64,000 nucleotides of DNA from Candidatus Hodarchaeota archaeon. GTDB lineage: Archaea; Asgardarchaeota; Heimdallarchaeia; Hodarchaeales; YT1-039. Positions 28,186-37,630 of the stretch are shown here, in pieces. Every line of letters begins with the position of its first letter. Positions within the stretch are counted from its first letter, which is position 1. The position numbers and the translations under genes were made by a program. The notes under the pieces are model-generated. The model was not told the DNA's origin. It searched no databases and saw only the letters and a list, made by a program, of their open reading frames with translations. The stretch spans positions 19,586 to 83,585 of the forward strand of contig JAEOTF010000479.1 in assembly GCA_016840025.1 (NCBI GenBank), written 5' to 3'.

Positions 28186-31100
28186 TTACTTTATGTACCG
28201 TTTTATGATTAGTTCTGTGGTTTTCTGGGTGAATTCCACCTTCTCGTCCACAGCTTTGGTCATAAATTCAGGAAACCGGGTAAGTTTAGCGCTCACTTCA
28301 CGTTGGATAGCTTCTTGTTTTGCTGGATCTAACGCTGCTTCACGTAAATCATCTTGTCCGAATTTCTCTTCTAGTTCCTTGGTAAGCGTCCGGGCACAAT
28401 AGCGGGGACCAAACACCGTCTTCCGTCCGATAACTGTTTTTATTTGGCTAATTGATCTTGTGACTTGTCTCCGTGCTGGGGACACCGCCCCAATGACCAC
28501 AAAGAGAAATAGTAGCGCAATTAGGATGATTATTAACGAAGCATTCTCTTCCACAAACTTCTCTAGCCCTTTTTTCGGCGCCTCAGCAATATTAACGTCG
28601 AATGTTGCGAGTATGACCCCTTCATGCTTTGCTAAGATCTTATAGAACCCAAGTGTGGCAAAGATGTAGCTAAAACTCGCCCGTCCGTCCGATCCTGTGT
28701 AGGTACTATTTTGATAGGCGTCATTAATGTACCAATCGACTTGAGCCCCAATTACTGGGGTACCGTCGTTTAAAGTCAATGTTATACTCCGATGGAAGGT
28801 TGAAGTGTTAGACAGGACATAAATGGTAAACTCCAGTGCTTGTCCTACCGTTCCATTAACAGTCGATGGTCCAGTCCAGCTTGCATAATACCCCGCGGTT
28901 ACGGTCACCCAGATCTCGCCCCAGTTTTGTTCATTGTAGTAGAACGCTACTCTAAAAGTTCCTGAAGTGACAAAGGCATAATTGAAGTAAAGATAGCCAT
29001 TGGTATCACTAAATTGGGAATCGACCTGGGTACCGTTCACAAGTAATCCCACACGGGTCCCTGTCACTGCAATGGGTGGAGTTTCGTTAAAATAGATCCA
29101 CCCCACAAATGCTACCGCCTGTCCTATCACTGTTTCTGTTGTGGTCGTGCTGGGGCTAATGACAGTTACCATTGGTGAAGATGTCACCACATAAATAAGT
29201 AATTCAGCAACAGTATCGTTTGCGCCCGATAGTTCTATCCCATCTTTCAATATAGTCACCGTGTAGGTTCCAGCTGTTAGAAAGAGTTGCGTCGTATTCA
29301 GCCAGCCATGACTGTCAGTCTCTAGGGAAGAAAGCGAAATATCATTCAAAGCATACGCCAAGTCCACACCTGACACTGGAGTACCAGCATCATCGACAAG
29401 CTGCCCGTGAATCGTATAGTTATCGCCTAAGGCGAGCCACACAGATGGAGTCTCATTAATTAGACCATTAAACCAAAATTCTAGTGCTGTTGTAGGGAGA
29501 TAGATGTCTGCTTGCAATCCCCGGACTGGGACTTTCGCTTCCACATGATGAGTACCAGAACTGGTGAGTTGAAGGAGCCAGGTGCTGTACCCCGTGGAAT
29601 TTGTTGCAATTGTGTTGAGAAGGGTATTATCCAACCACCATTCGACCTCTATACCCCCTATTGCTAAACTAGTATTCGTTTCGACTCGTACCTGGAGTGG
29701 AATGATGTCATATAGCAAGTAGGGATGGCTAAGTGTTACTTCTACAAACTGGAGAGATAACTCTGTTACAGTAAGGAATGTCGTATAATTAGTGGGATAG
29801 CCAACCTCAGCCATCACGGTGACAGTAACATTCCAAATCCCAATATGAGAGTAGTTAGCAGTACCCATGATTATCCCTGTGGTTGTATTAATGCCTAACC
29901 AAGTTGTAGCATTCCCAGAAAGCGTCCACGTCAGGTTGCTGGGAAAAGCAATCGAGGCATTGAAATCGTAGTAGAAATCCGTTATTTCGGTGGTATTCAA
30001 ACTAGAGGGCATGGTGGTAAATTCAGGAGCAATATCCATAATATTGACTATTAGAAAAGTAGTAAAAATCGTGGTTTCTCCAACATCAGCTTCTACTAAA
30101 ATAGTTACATTCCACACCCCGAGATGAGAACGATTCGGCAGCCCACTAATCATACCAGAAGTCGAATTTATCACTAACCAAGTTGTATTGCCTGTTAAAG
30201 TCCAAGTGAAATTCTCCGAAAGATGGAATGTAGCATTAAAGTCGTACTGAAACAGTATTTCTTCGGTCGCATTAAGAGCAATAGGTTTCGGACTGAGCAC
30301 CGGTGAATTACTACCAATTTCCACCTCCGTATAATTGCCAGGCGCACCTACAGGAAGAACAGCTGTATTAGTTGCCCAATCGGAAGCCTGAACGTAATAA
30401 CGTAATATCGTTTCACTTGGAAAAGGTCCTATAGTCGCCTGATAAGGTATCCCATTCATAGGAACTGTCCCCCAACCACCCCCATTGAGAGAGTAGTAGA
30501 GAGTTACGGCTTTGATTCCCGAGAGATCATCATCCACACCATTCGCTGTAATAGTTATATTATCATGATAGGTAACATTAGTTAGAGGGGACTGGTCTAT
30601 AGATGAAATCGTTGGCAGAGTGTCATCACTTGTGGCACCAAATTTTGTCACGAACGCATCCCAATTTCCTTTTCGGGTACTTTGGAACGCATTTCGTAGT
30701 GGAAAATCATACGTTTCAGTGGTACCTGTAACATAGATATTTCCCGCATTATCCACAGCAATCCCCCCTACAGAGTCAAGTCCATTATATGGAGGACCAT
30801 AAAGATTAGACCCTCCCAAATACGTAGAAAACACAAGCCCATTCCCGGTCGCATTTAAATGTGTCACAAATGCGTCAGTGCTTCCTTGTTTATTAGATTG
30901 ATAGGCATCGTACATGGGAAAATCAGTAGAACCGGTTTGACCAGTGACGTAACTGTTTCCTGCACTATCTATGGCTATATCTAAGTATTGCTCAGAGAAC
31001 GATCCTCCAAGATACGTACTAAAGTTGAGGCCATTCCCCGTTGCATTCAATTTTGTGACAAACGCATCGCGACCCAAACTTTCATCAAGTGAATCGTCGA

Positions 31101-32892
31101 AGGCGTTTTGGGTGGGAAAATCAGAAGAACCGGTTATACCAGTAATATATGCATTCCCTGCAGTATCGACTGCTATTGATTCTCCGGATTCAAAACTAGA
31201 CCCTCCCAAGTACGTACTATACACGAGGTTCCCTACGTTATTCATTTTCGTCACAAATGCATCGTTAGATCCATTAAGTGTATCATCAAAGGCATTTTGA
31301 ACTGGAAAAGCAGAGAATGCTGTCACTCCGATAACATACACATTCCCTGCAGTATCTACCGCAATTCCTTCTCCGTAATCAGTATCCGGTCCCCCCAAAT
31401 ACGTACTGAATACAAGCCCATTCCCAGTTGCATTTAACTTGGTCACAAAAGCATCATAACCAAAACCTCCACCAAATGAATCATCGATGGCGTTGTAAGT
31501 GGGGAAATCATTGGACTTGGTGGCTCCAATAACACTACAATTGCCGTCAATGTCTACTGCAATGTCCATTCCTCGTTGAGAATAGTCATTTCCTCCTAAA
31601 TAAGTGCTATAAACTAAGCCCCCGGTTACATCTAATTTACTCACAAAGACATCAGGATAAGTATCTAATGCCGAGTTTTTACTATAATCGTAAGCATTTA
31701 GAGTTGGAAAATCATAGGATTCTGTTTCTCCAGTAATGTAGCAATTACCACTAGTATCAATGGTAATCGCCTGGGGTTGATCAAACTGAGATCCACCAAG
31801 ATAAGTACTCCATAAAAGACCATTCCCAGTCGCATTCAATTTCGTTACATAAACATCTGAATTACCACCATAGGTATCATTGTAAGCGTTTTCAGTTGGG
31901 AAATCAGTGGATTGTGTCCATCCTACAATATAACTATTCCCTTCACTATCCACTGCAATATCCACACCACTATCATCACTTCCTCCTCCCAAATAGGTAC
32001 TAAAACTGATCCACCGCGGATCAATAATAAGAGGTTGGTTAGAATCGTATTCACTTAGTGCAAATCCATAACTCTGCGTTGAATGGTGTTTAGAAACAAA
32101 TCGCGCTGACACAGGGATTTTATCCGCTTGGAAGACCCGCAACTGGCTATCTTGAAATGCTACAGTTTGGGTGGGATTTAGTGCTGTTATTATCACTTTT
32201 TGCGACTGTACCTCCAGCGTTATCTCTCCGTTCACCTTTACAGTAATGTGTGCGGGATTCCCCCCTGGTTGTACAATAAAATCATATTTTAGCCCCTCTG
32301 TGGTCATATAATACCGCAGATCAATTTGGGGATACAAATCGTAGTACCAAATCTCTTCCCAGCTGGGGACATTCATCAGGTGAAGGTTGCCATAATAAAA
32401 ATTCGTGGGGTGACTTTTCTTGCCTTTCCCCTCGGGAGTTACTGGAGTTGCTTCAGGGAAGGTAAGAGAAAAGCAAATGGGCGATGTTTCATTTTGAGCA
32501 GTGCTTACAAATGTAATCCTAGAGATTCCAAACCCAATGCTCATGGATGAAGTGGAATAATAATATAAGATACTGCTATCATCTACTTGCCCCTTATTCT
32601 CGATAAAACCCGAAAAGGGAAGTTCTTTAGGTAATTCCAACGATGGATCAGAGATGATTTTATCTGTTGTATTTGGAAAATCGCTTTGTTTAATGCCTTG
32701 TATTTCTCGCACAGGTGAATCTTCTGGGCTTCTCATTCGAAAAACTTGAGATAAACCTCCTACAAGAACTAAGCTTAATAAGAGGAGAGTTAGTATTTGA
32801 TGAGAAGAAGTTGGAAAACTCTTAAAGGCATATCGTGTTTTGAATCCTTTGAATGAGAGTAAATTTTTGCTTGCTATTATCTTATTCATCAT
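28186..32892 (-). CDS. Giant SBBP beta-propeller surface protein, copy 4
   Basis: This 1568-aa protein starts MMNKII with a 45-residue N-terminal extension before the ENKGQ domain; its hydrophobic segment is about residues 32-52. Seven SBBP repeats follow, then the Ig/FN3-like domain (SSIDQSPLTNVTYHDNITI), two He_PIG-like repeats, the Ig stalk, a transmembrane helix at about 1454-1474 and the conserved tail ending LIIKRYIK, the only copy deviating at the last residues. An AGGGGCAAGAAG ribosome site precedes the ATG. Its downstream region (28145-28185) resembles that below copy 2 (about 9985-10026). It is the outermost, right-hand member of the array. Confidence 0.92.
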   Translation of the reverse strand: MMNKIIASKNLLSFKGFKTRYAFKSFPTSSHQILTLLLLSLVLVGGLSQVFRMRSPEDSPVREIQGIKQSDFPNTTDKIISDPSLELPKELPFSGFIENKGQVDDSSILYYYSTSSMSIGFGISRITFVSTAQNETSPICFSLTFPEATPVTPEGKGKKSHPTNFYYGNLHLMNVPSWEEIWYYDLYPQIDLRYYMTTEGLKYDFIVQPGGNPAHITVKVNGEITLEVQSQKVIITALNPTQTVAFQDSQLRVFQADKIPVSARFVSKHHSTQSYGFALSEYDSNQPLIIDPRWISFSTYLGGGSDDSGVDIAVDSEGNSYIVGWTQSTDFPTENAYNDTYGGNSDVYVTKLNATGNGLLWSTYLGGSQFDQPQAITIDTSGNCYITGETESYDFPTLNAYDYSKNSALDTYPDVFVSKLDVTGGLVYSTYLGGNDYSQRGMDIAVDIDGNCSVIGATKSNDFPTYNAIDDSFGGGFGYDAFVTKLNATGNGLVFSTYLGGPDTDYGEGIAVDTAGNVYVIGVTAFSAFPVQNAFDDTLNGSNDAFVTKMNNVGNLVYSTYLGGSSFESGESIAVDTAGNAYITGITGSSDFPTQNAFDDSLDESLGRDAFVTKLNATGNGLNFSTYLGGSFSEQYLDIAIDSAGNSYVTGQTGSTDFPMYDAYQSNKQGSTDAFVTHLNATGNGLVFSTYLGGSNLYGPPYNGLDSVGGIAVDNAGNIYVTGTTETYDFPLRNAFQSTRKGNWDAFVTKFGATSDDTLPTISSIDQSPLTNVTYHDNITITANGVDDDLSGIKAVTLYYSLNGGGWGTVPMNGIPYQATIGPFPSETILRYYVQASDWATNTAVLPVGAPGNYTEVEIGSNSPVLSPKPIALNATEEILFQYDFNATFHLSENFTWTLTGNTTWLVINSTSGMISGLPNRSHLGVWNVTILVEADVGETTIFTTFLIVNIMDIAPEFTTMPSSLNTTEITDFYYDFNASIAFPSNLTWTLSGNATTWLGINTTTGIIMGTANYSHIGIWNVTVTVMAEVGYPTNYTTFLTVTELSLQFVEVTLSHPYLLYDIIPLQVRVETNTSLAIGGIEVEWWLDNTLLNTIATNSTGYSTWLLQLTSSGTHHVEAKVPVRGLQADIYLPTTALEFWFNGLINETPSVWLALGDNYTIHGQLVDDAGTPVSGVDLAYALNDISLSSLETDSHGWLNTTQLFLTAGTYTVTILKDGIELSGANDTVAELLIYVVTSSPMVTVISPSTTTTETVIGQAVAFVGWIYFNETPPIAVTGTRVGLLVNGTQVDSQFSDTNGYLYFNYAFVTSGTFRVAFYYNEQNWGEIWVTVTAGYYASWTGPSTVNGTVGQALEFTIYVLSNTSTFHRSITLTLNDGTPVIGAQVDWYINDAYQNSTYTGSDGRASFSYIFATLGFYKILAKHEGVILATFDVNIAEAPKKGLEKFVEENASLIIILIALLFLFVVIGAVSPARRQVTRSISQIKTVIGRKTVFGPRYCARTLTKELEEKFGQDDLREAALDPAKQEAIQREVSAKLTRFPEFMTKAVDEKVEFTQKTTELIIKRYIK

Positions 32893-33448
32893 TTCTTCTT
32901 GCCCCTATCTTGTATTCTATTAACAAGTTTCATCAGGAAGTTGCCAAGTTATACTAATTATTTCTCCACCAATTAATTATGTATTTGATGAGGTAGGTCA
33001 AACTAACGAACCTAAGGTTTTTTTCTCTCTTATCTAGAGAAATTGATCCCCTTATTGGTGAGTAGCCCTCAGAGAATCACATCATGTCAATATTACAAAC
33101 TTTAACATTCTTACACGTACTAATCTGTAATGTCTTAACACTATTAAGTAGAGAAATTGAAACAGGTGTTTAAGTATATGTTTAGTTTTGTAAATAACGA
33201 TTTGGTTAAGAATTTTAAGAAGTTATTGATTGATATTATCGGTTAGTGACTGGTTGGTAATTATAGTATTTTATTAAAGGAGCTCATTAAAGAAGCTCTG
33301 AGAATTAAAGTTATGACTTCAAAATCAGAAAATAAAGTTATTAATACTAAGTTTAAAAACTAAAATATTCAATTAATTAATATGAAATTCAATTCATTTG
33401 GATAGAAACTTAGTAAATAGCTAATAATTTTCAATCTATACTTTAGAG
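32893..33448. other. Intergenic region between divergent genes
   Basis: These 556 AT-rich bases lie between the minus-strand giant gene and the plus-strand ATPase gene and must hold both promoters. No coding frame, stub or strong hairpin was recognised. The copy 1-3 promoter motif is not clearly present; the nearest likeness is CCAATTAATTATG near 32970. Confidence 0.5.
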
Positions 33449-34726
33449 ATGAGAATTATGCCAATGGATCCAGAATTTAGTGAACGTTTCACCCATATGG
33501 TGTTTCAACTCCTTGATAAGGTGTCAGAAAGGTTAACTGACGAACAAATACGGTTTTTTAAGGATCGTCTTGCAGAGGGCGATAGTTTTGCCGTTTATGA
33601 CATTCTTAAAGAATCCGATGTGTTTGTGCAATCGATGCAGCGCCAAGAAGGTAATGTCTTTGGCACTGAGAATGTGGATGAGCTTTTTCAGGGCCTTACA
33701 CGTTCTGTAGATGCGATGGGGACTGCCATTCACGAGCTTGCTCATTGGGAAGACGTTCATCTCAAATCCATTGAGAATCATTTTCCCCTGTTAGGAGCAA
33801 TGGAAGGTGGTTCTCCCCATGTAGCGATCTTGGGAAAGACTGGTTGTGGTAAATCTTTCTATACAAAACGCTTGGTGAAATTTTTAGCAAAGAAGAAGGA
33901 TCGGGCGGTAATTATATTTGATCGACATCGGGAATATTCTGCGGTTTCGGATTTTATTGTTCAATTTGCGACAAAGGATATGGAAGCAACTGATCTTAAA
34001 ATCCCCGTACATTTCGTAAATATTGAAGATGTCCTTGATGCCCTAGAAATGCGAGATATGAGTATGGGTGGTGGGTCAACTGCTGATGCAATTGGTTTCG
34101 CAGCTAATATGGCCCTTCGTAAACGGATCGAAGATACACTTGCACCTAATATTGATTGGATCTTCGAAAAAATGGTTCCTGGTAGTATTGTTAGCCTATG
34201 GTTAGATGCACCTGATTCAGCGATTAATGATGAAACTGTTAAACAAATGTTAACACGATTAATGAAGAAAGCTATGAGAAGAGAATTTAAGGCAACTATC
34301 GTGATCATCAACGAAGAAGCCCAAAATATGTTAGATGATCGGGGAATACTCCATCCTTGGGTCAAATCGATTTGCCGGGAAGGGCGTAAGTTTGGTATTT
34401 ATCTAGTATCTCTCAGCCAACGACCTGACATCGGAGATGACGTCATTTCCCAATCTGTGCTTTATATTTTTAAACTCTGGCCGAAGGATATTGATGAGGC
34501 AGCGGGGAATATCTTCCAAAAAGAAATGAAAGCCGAAATTAGTAATCTTTTAATTGGTGAACACCTCTATTATGATGAAAAGGAAGGCTCTTGGGTTAAA
34601 AACTTTCTCGATGTCGGAAGCTTAGACCCCGCTCTAAGAACAGCTGAAGTAGGCACTCGACCTCGAAGGATAGAAACTAAGGGTGATAAAAAGAAAGATA
34701 AAAAGAAAGATAAAAAGAAGAAATAA
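33449..34726 (+). CDS. HerA/FtsK-superfamily (DUF87-type) ATPase
   Basis: This 425-aa protein has a Walker A motif in VAILGKTGCGKSFYTKRL (about residues 126-143), a following VIIFDRHREYS strand, and a Walker B strand ATIVIINEEAQNM. A downstream YLVSLSQRP (sensor-like) and a DVISQSVLYIFKL segment are typical of HerA/VirB4-like hexameric pumps. The N-terminal 110 residues are helical and family-specific. The C-terminus is a lysine-rich KKDKKKDKKKK tail that may bind nucleic acid. HerA motors work with nucleases in DNA end resection, but no NurA or Mre11 is adjacent. The start is 33449 or the Met at 33458. Confidence 0.82.
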   Translation: MRIMPMDPEFSERFTHMVFQLLDKVSERLTDEQIRFFKDRLAEGDSFAVYDILKESDVFVQSMQRQEGNVFGTENVDELFQGLTRSVDAMGTAIHELAHWEDVHLKSIENHFPLLGAMEGGSPHVAILGKTGCGKSFYTKRLVKFLAKKKDRAVIIFDRHREYSAVSDFIVQFATKDMEATDLKIPVHFVNIEDVLDALEMRDMSMGGGSTADAIGFAANMALRKRIEDTLAPNIDWIFEKMVPGSIVSLWLDAPDSAINDETVKQMLTRLMKKAMRREFKATIVIINEEAQNMLDDRGILHPWVKSICREGRKFGIYLVSLSQRPDIGDDVISQSVLYIFKLWPKDIDEAAGNIFQKEMKAEISNLLIGEHLYYDEKEGSWVKNFLDVGSLDPALRTAEVGTRPRRIETKGDKKKDKKKDKKKK

Positions 34727-34806
34727 ACACCTTTAATTTCTTGCCAATCTTCTTTCCACTCACTAGCATCATGCCTTATAAAAACTTCAGGTTAAGTAAA
34801 TATTGT

Positions 34807-35022
34807 TTATGTAGCAATGGATTCCCATCGGATCTCTGTGGCTTCCTTTAATTTTTGTTCAACCGAATCAATTTTTTTCATAGCCGATCGTGTTAGATAG
34901 ACCTCTCCGCACTGAGGACATGAATAAGCTTCTAAATAATGGATTTCAATTGGAGGAATGGATTTGAACCTGAAATTAGTTGTGCTCGGTACAACTCTCT
35001 GACCGCAATTGAGACATTTCAT
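34807..35022 (-). CDS. YgiT/MqsA-type zinc-finger antitoxin
   Basis: The ATG at 35022 (MKCLNCGQRVV) is preferred over an upstream extension rich in arginine because it begins exactly at the zinc motif and lies five bases after the stop of the upstream toxin remnant. The 71-aa protein has two CxxC pairs (CLNCG and CPQCGE) framing a beta-sheet, then the YLTRSAMKKID helix. This is the YgiT-type zinc-finger fold of MqsA-like antitoxins, which often pair with DUF4258 toxins. It lacks the C-terminal HTH of full MqsA. Confidence 0.8.
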   Translation of the reverse strand: MKCLNCGQRVVPSTTNFRFKSIPPIEIHYLEAYSCPQCGEVYLTRSAMKKIDSVEQKLKEATEIRWESIAT

Positions 35023-35027
35023 ATTGT

Positions 35028-35240
35028 TCACTCTTCTTCTTCTCTTTTTCGACAATTATCTGTCCATAAATCTTCATGGGGTGAATATACGGTGATTATA
35101 ATCAAACCAAGGTCTGTTGGTGCACAAACAAGAAGCAAAGGTGTTATATTACCTGTAAAGTCTAATAATAGGAATTTTTGACAAGGAAAATCACTTTCAT
35201 ATTGCTCTATAATTTCATCACAGAAAACGAGATTGTTAGA
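35028..35240 (-). pseudogene. Truncated DUF4258 toxin gene
   Basis: Reading the minus strand upstream of the YgiT-type gene, an open frame encodes DEIIEQYESDFPCQKFLLLD, then PLLLVCAPTDLGLIIITVY and SPHEDLWTDNCRKRE, ending at TGA 35028-35030. This matches the C-terminal two thirds of DUF4258 toxins. The N-terminal helix with the expected H-A-x-x-R-M motif is absent: a TAG stops the frame at 35241-35243, no ATG or GTG lies within it, and upstream sequence shows no match in other frames. The module therefore seems to be a toxin-dead relic with an intact antitoxin. Confidence 0.72.
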
Positions 35241-35350
35241 CTACTTTTTATCTTTCCAAGGTTGAATTAAGTTTTTAATGCTTTTTCAGTAATACAAAAT
35301 AGGTTAGTTATTCTAAGTTGTTGTAATTATTATAATTGAGAAGTGCCTTT

Positions 35351-35626
35351 ATGAGCGACGATATACAACTTCGTGTTCCACAGGAGCTAGCAGAGTTATT
35401 AGGGCTTGCTAAAAACGAACTTGAGGTACAAAATCAATTATTATTAATTTTTGAACTATATCAGTTAGGAAAAATAACTTTATCTAAAGCTGCTTCACTT
35501 TCAAATTTAAAAATCGATGATTTCCTCAAAGAATTCCGGAAAAGGCGTTTGTTACGCCATGGTGGACCTGAATCCGTTGAAGAAGCGGAAAAAGAACTAC
35601 AAGATGCATTAGAATATTTGAAGTGA
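35351..35626 (+). CDS. UPF0175-family antitoxin
   Basis: The start is placed at ATG 35351 (MSDDIQLRVP) because the frameshifted homolog at 19704-19999 conserves the same start and leader; an in-frame TTG at 35336 is less likely. The 91-aa protein has the UPF0175 layout: an N-terminal strand with PQELAELLGL, a central helix (QLLLIFELYQLGKITLSKAA) forming an HTH-like unit with LSNLKIDDFLKEFRKR, and a charged C-terminus. It is followed four bases later by a DUF3368 PIN gene, the classic partner. Confidence 0.87.
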   Translation: MSDDIQLRVPQELAELLGLAKNELEVQNQLLLIFELYQLGKITLSKAASLSNLKIDDFLKEFRKRRLLRHGGPESVEEAEKELQDALEYLK

Positions 35627-35630
35627 TCTA

Positions 35631-36089
35631 ATGCTGATTGTAGACAACAGTGTACTTAGTGCTTTCACTTATTTAGATTGTTTAGAATTACTACAAGGTA
35701 TAAATTCAGAGATAGTTACTTCAAAACTGGTTGTTGCTGAGTATACGCAAAAATGGGAACAATCTGAATTACCAAAGTGGATCAAAATTCTTCTACCCCA
35801 ATCTCTTATTTCTTCAGAGAATCTTCCCAAAACCCTTAGCGATGCAGACTTATCTATGTTATCACTAGCCATTGAGAACGATGCTTTATTAGCTGCTGCT
35901 GATAAACCTTTAAGGAAGGCTGCAAAAAGGTTAAAAATCAGAGTTATTGGTACTCTTGGTCTACTAAAGCTTCTATACCTAAAAGGACACATGGATAACA
36001 AGAAAACTTTTCTAAATTTACTAGAGAAACTACAAACAGATCTTTATTTGGATGAAAAATTGTTAAAATGGGCAAAAAAAGGGATATGA
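35631..36089 (+). CDS. DUF3368-type PIN-domain toxin
   Basis: This 152-aa protein begins LIVDNSVLSAF, with the first acidic residue, and has a Glu in VVAEYTQKW. Its central LSDADLSMLSLAIEN and AAADKPLRKAAKRL segments are diagnostic of DUF3368 PIN proteins, and IRVIGTLGLL closes the core. It is the second gene of the UPF0175-DUF3368 module, presumably a ribonuclease toxin. This appears to be the intact version of the module whose antitoxin alone survives, broken, at 19704-19999. Confidence 0.87.
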   Translation: MLIVDNSVLSAFTYLDCLELLQGINSEIVTSKLVVAEYTQKWEQSELPKWIKILLPQSLISSENLPKTLSDADLSMLSLAIENDALLAAADKPLRKAAKRLKIRVIGTLGLLKLLYLKGHMDNKKTFLNLLEKLQTDLYLDEKLLKWAKKGI

Positions 36090-36270
36090 CTTTATTTATA
36101 TTTATTATATAATGAATGTGTCCTTCATTTCTGGTTTAGTTAAGTTCTTAACGCTCTTAGTAAAAATTAAAACCTCAAAATTTTCCTGTTTCAATGTTAT
36201 TAATGCATTTTCTGCAAATATTTGCATCTTTCTTATTTAACGACTAAAATTGACGTCTGTGGGAATCACA

Positions 36271-36945
36271 ATGCCCAAGAAAAAAGCAGGAACAACGGAC
36301 TTTCCAATTGATGAGGTCATTGAGATCTTGAAAAATGAAATCGGGAGATTTGTAGAACCGATAGTTTCAGCAATGGCAAAGAAACGAGAACCGTTTCACA
36401 TCCTGATTGCGACAATTTTGAGCGCCCGGTCGAAAGATACGACTACAGCAGAGGTAAGTAAGCAGTTGTTTGCAGTAGCGAATACACCAGAAGAATTAGC
36501 AAATTTACCGGTGGAAAAAATTGAAGGACTAATATATCCGATAGGTTTCTACAAACAAAAAGCGGATTATTTGAAAAAAACAGCAAAGATGTTAATAGAA
36601 GAGCACGGTTCACAAGTACCCGATACAATTGAAGATTTGGTAAAATTAAAGGGAGTAGGGCGTAAAACAGCAAATTTAGTGGTTGGAGAGGCATTTGGTA
36701 AACCAGCAATCTGTGTAGATACCCATGTTCATCGGATATCGAACAGATTCGCCTATGTTGAAACCAAAACACCAGAAAAAACGGAGTTTGCCCTGAGAAA
36801 AAAATTACCCCAAAAATACTGGATTATTTATAATAAGCTCCTAGTGACATGGGGGCAGAATATCTGCACACCAATCAGTCCTAAATGTAGTCAGTGTGCA
36901 ATAAAACATCTTTGTCCAAAAATAGGGGTTAAAAAACATCGTTAG
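36271..36945 (+). CDS. nth: Endonuclease III (DNA glycosylase/AP lyase)
   Basis: The 224-aa protein is taken from ATG 36271; a TTG at 36250 is an alternative. It has the helix-hairpin-helix LKGVGRKTANLVV with the catalytic Lys, followed by CVDTHVHRISNR carrying the catalytic Asp. The C-terminal [4Fe-4S] loop is C-x6-C-x2-C-x5-C (CTPISPKCSQC...C). It removes oxidised pyrimidines and nicks the abasic site in base excision repair. Length matches the family. It stands alone between the PIN module and a convergent small gene. Confidence 0.95.
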   Translation: MPKKKAGTTDFPIDEVIEILKNEIGRFVEPIVSAMAKKREPFHILIATILSARSKDTTTAEVSKQLFAVANTPEELANLPVEKIEGLIYPIGFYKQKADYLKKTAKMLIEEHGSQVPDTIEDLVKLKGVGRKTANLVVGEAFGKPAICVDTHVHRISNRFAYVETKTPEKTEFALRKKLPQKYWIIYNKLLVTWGQNICTPISPKCSQCAIKHLCPKIGVKKHR

Positions 36946-36975
36946 TTGCTTCTTCTAGATTTTGTGAGGTTACTA

Positions 36976-37254
36976 TTACTCTATAAAAAGACAAATATCC
37001 CTCTTAATTGTGTTTTTTAAATGAAGAAATGCCTTCTCTCTACTACTAAAGAATCTCTCTGTTTTAATGACATCATAATCACAGTAAGTTGTAGCTACAA
37101 GATAACGGAATAAAACTGTTCCCTCACACTCGATTTTTTCCACTCTATATTGTTGATTGACATTGGTATAACAAAACAAAACTTCTTTCTGTCCCACTTC
37201 TAGATAGTAGGGGTTATTAATATTAGTTTCCGATGTTATTGCCACTGACTTCAC
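36976..37254 (-). CDS. Small hypothetical protein
   Basis: This 92-aa protein is read from a GTG at 37254 with AGGTGA just ahead. It appears to be a small alpha/beta protein: strands around EVLFCYTNVN and TVLFRYLVATTY, then a helix EKAFLHLKNTIKR. It has four scattered cysteines and no motif I recognise. It is convergent with nth, 30 bases away. Coding is judged likely from composition and the ribosome site only. Confidence 0.45.
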   Translation of the reverse strand: MKSVAITSETNINNPYYLEVGQKEVLFCYTNVNQQYRVEKIECEGTVLFRYLVATTYCDYDVIKTERFFSSREKAFLHLKNTIKRDICLFIE

Positions 37255-37360
37255 CTAAAACCTATCAACCAATCACACAAGCTTCAGCTTATTATAATCT
37301 GAAAAATAAAAGTGACATCATTGATTTTCAGACTCTTATAAGGAGCAGGAGATTAACCTC

Positions 37361-37513
37361 ATGAGGATGAAAATGGACTCAAATATTTCTCCTTCTCCCA
37401 CTCCTTTGGATAACGCAGCAACCTTGCTTTCCTTGATTGCACTTTTTTATACACAAGGCAATACATCAGTAGCGAATCAACTGCTTAAAACATTTCACGG
37501 AAAAAACAAGTAG
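37361..37513 (+). CDS. Possible 50-aa small protein
   Basis: An ATG at 37361, preceded by AAGGAGCAGGAG, opens 50 codons (MRMKMDSNISPSPTPLDNAA, then a helix LLSLIALFYTQGN and FHGKNK) ending at TAG. The helical C-terminal half and the purine-rich leader suggest a real product, but there is no homology I can name. A poly-T run near 37589 could terminate the transcript. Confidence 0.35.
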   Translation: MRMKMDSNISPSPTPLDNAATLLSLIALFYTQGNTSVANQLLKTFHGKNK

Positions 37514-37630
37514 ACTAAAGCTTTTTGGTACTTGTTTTAGTTTAAGTAATTGTCCTAGTGATAAAAATGGTCGATTGAAAGGGAAAATTTTTTTTTCTTA
37601 TTAAAAAAGAAATGGGACTTAGTCTTCAAT

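Noticed and set aside
37585..37600. Poly-T run as a firm terminator
   Set aside because: It could end transcription of the small gene at 37361, but T-runs are common in this AT-rich DNA, so it was not listed as a feature.
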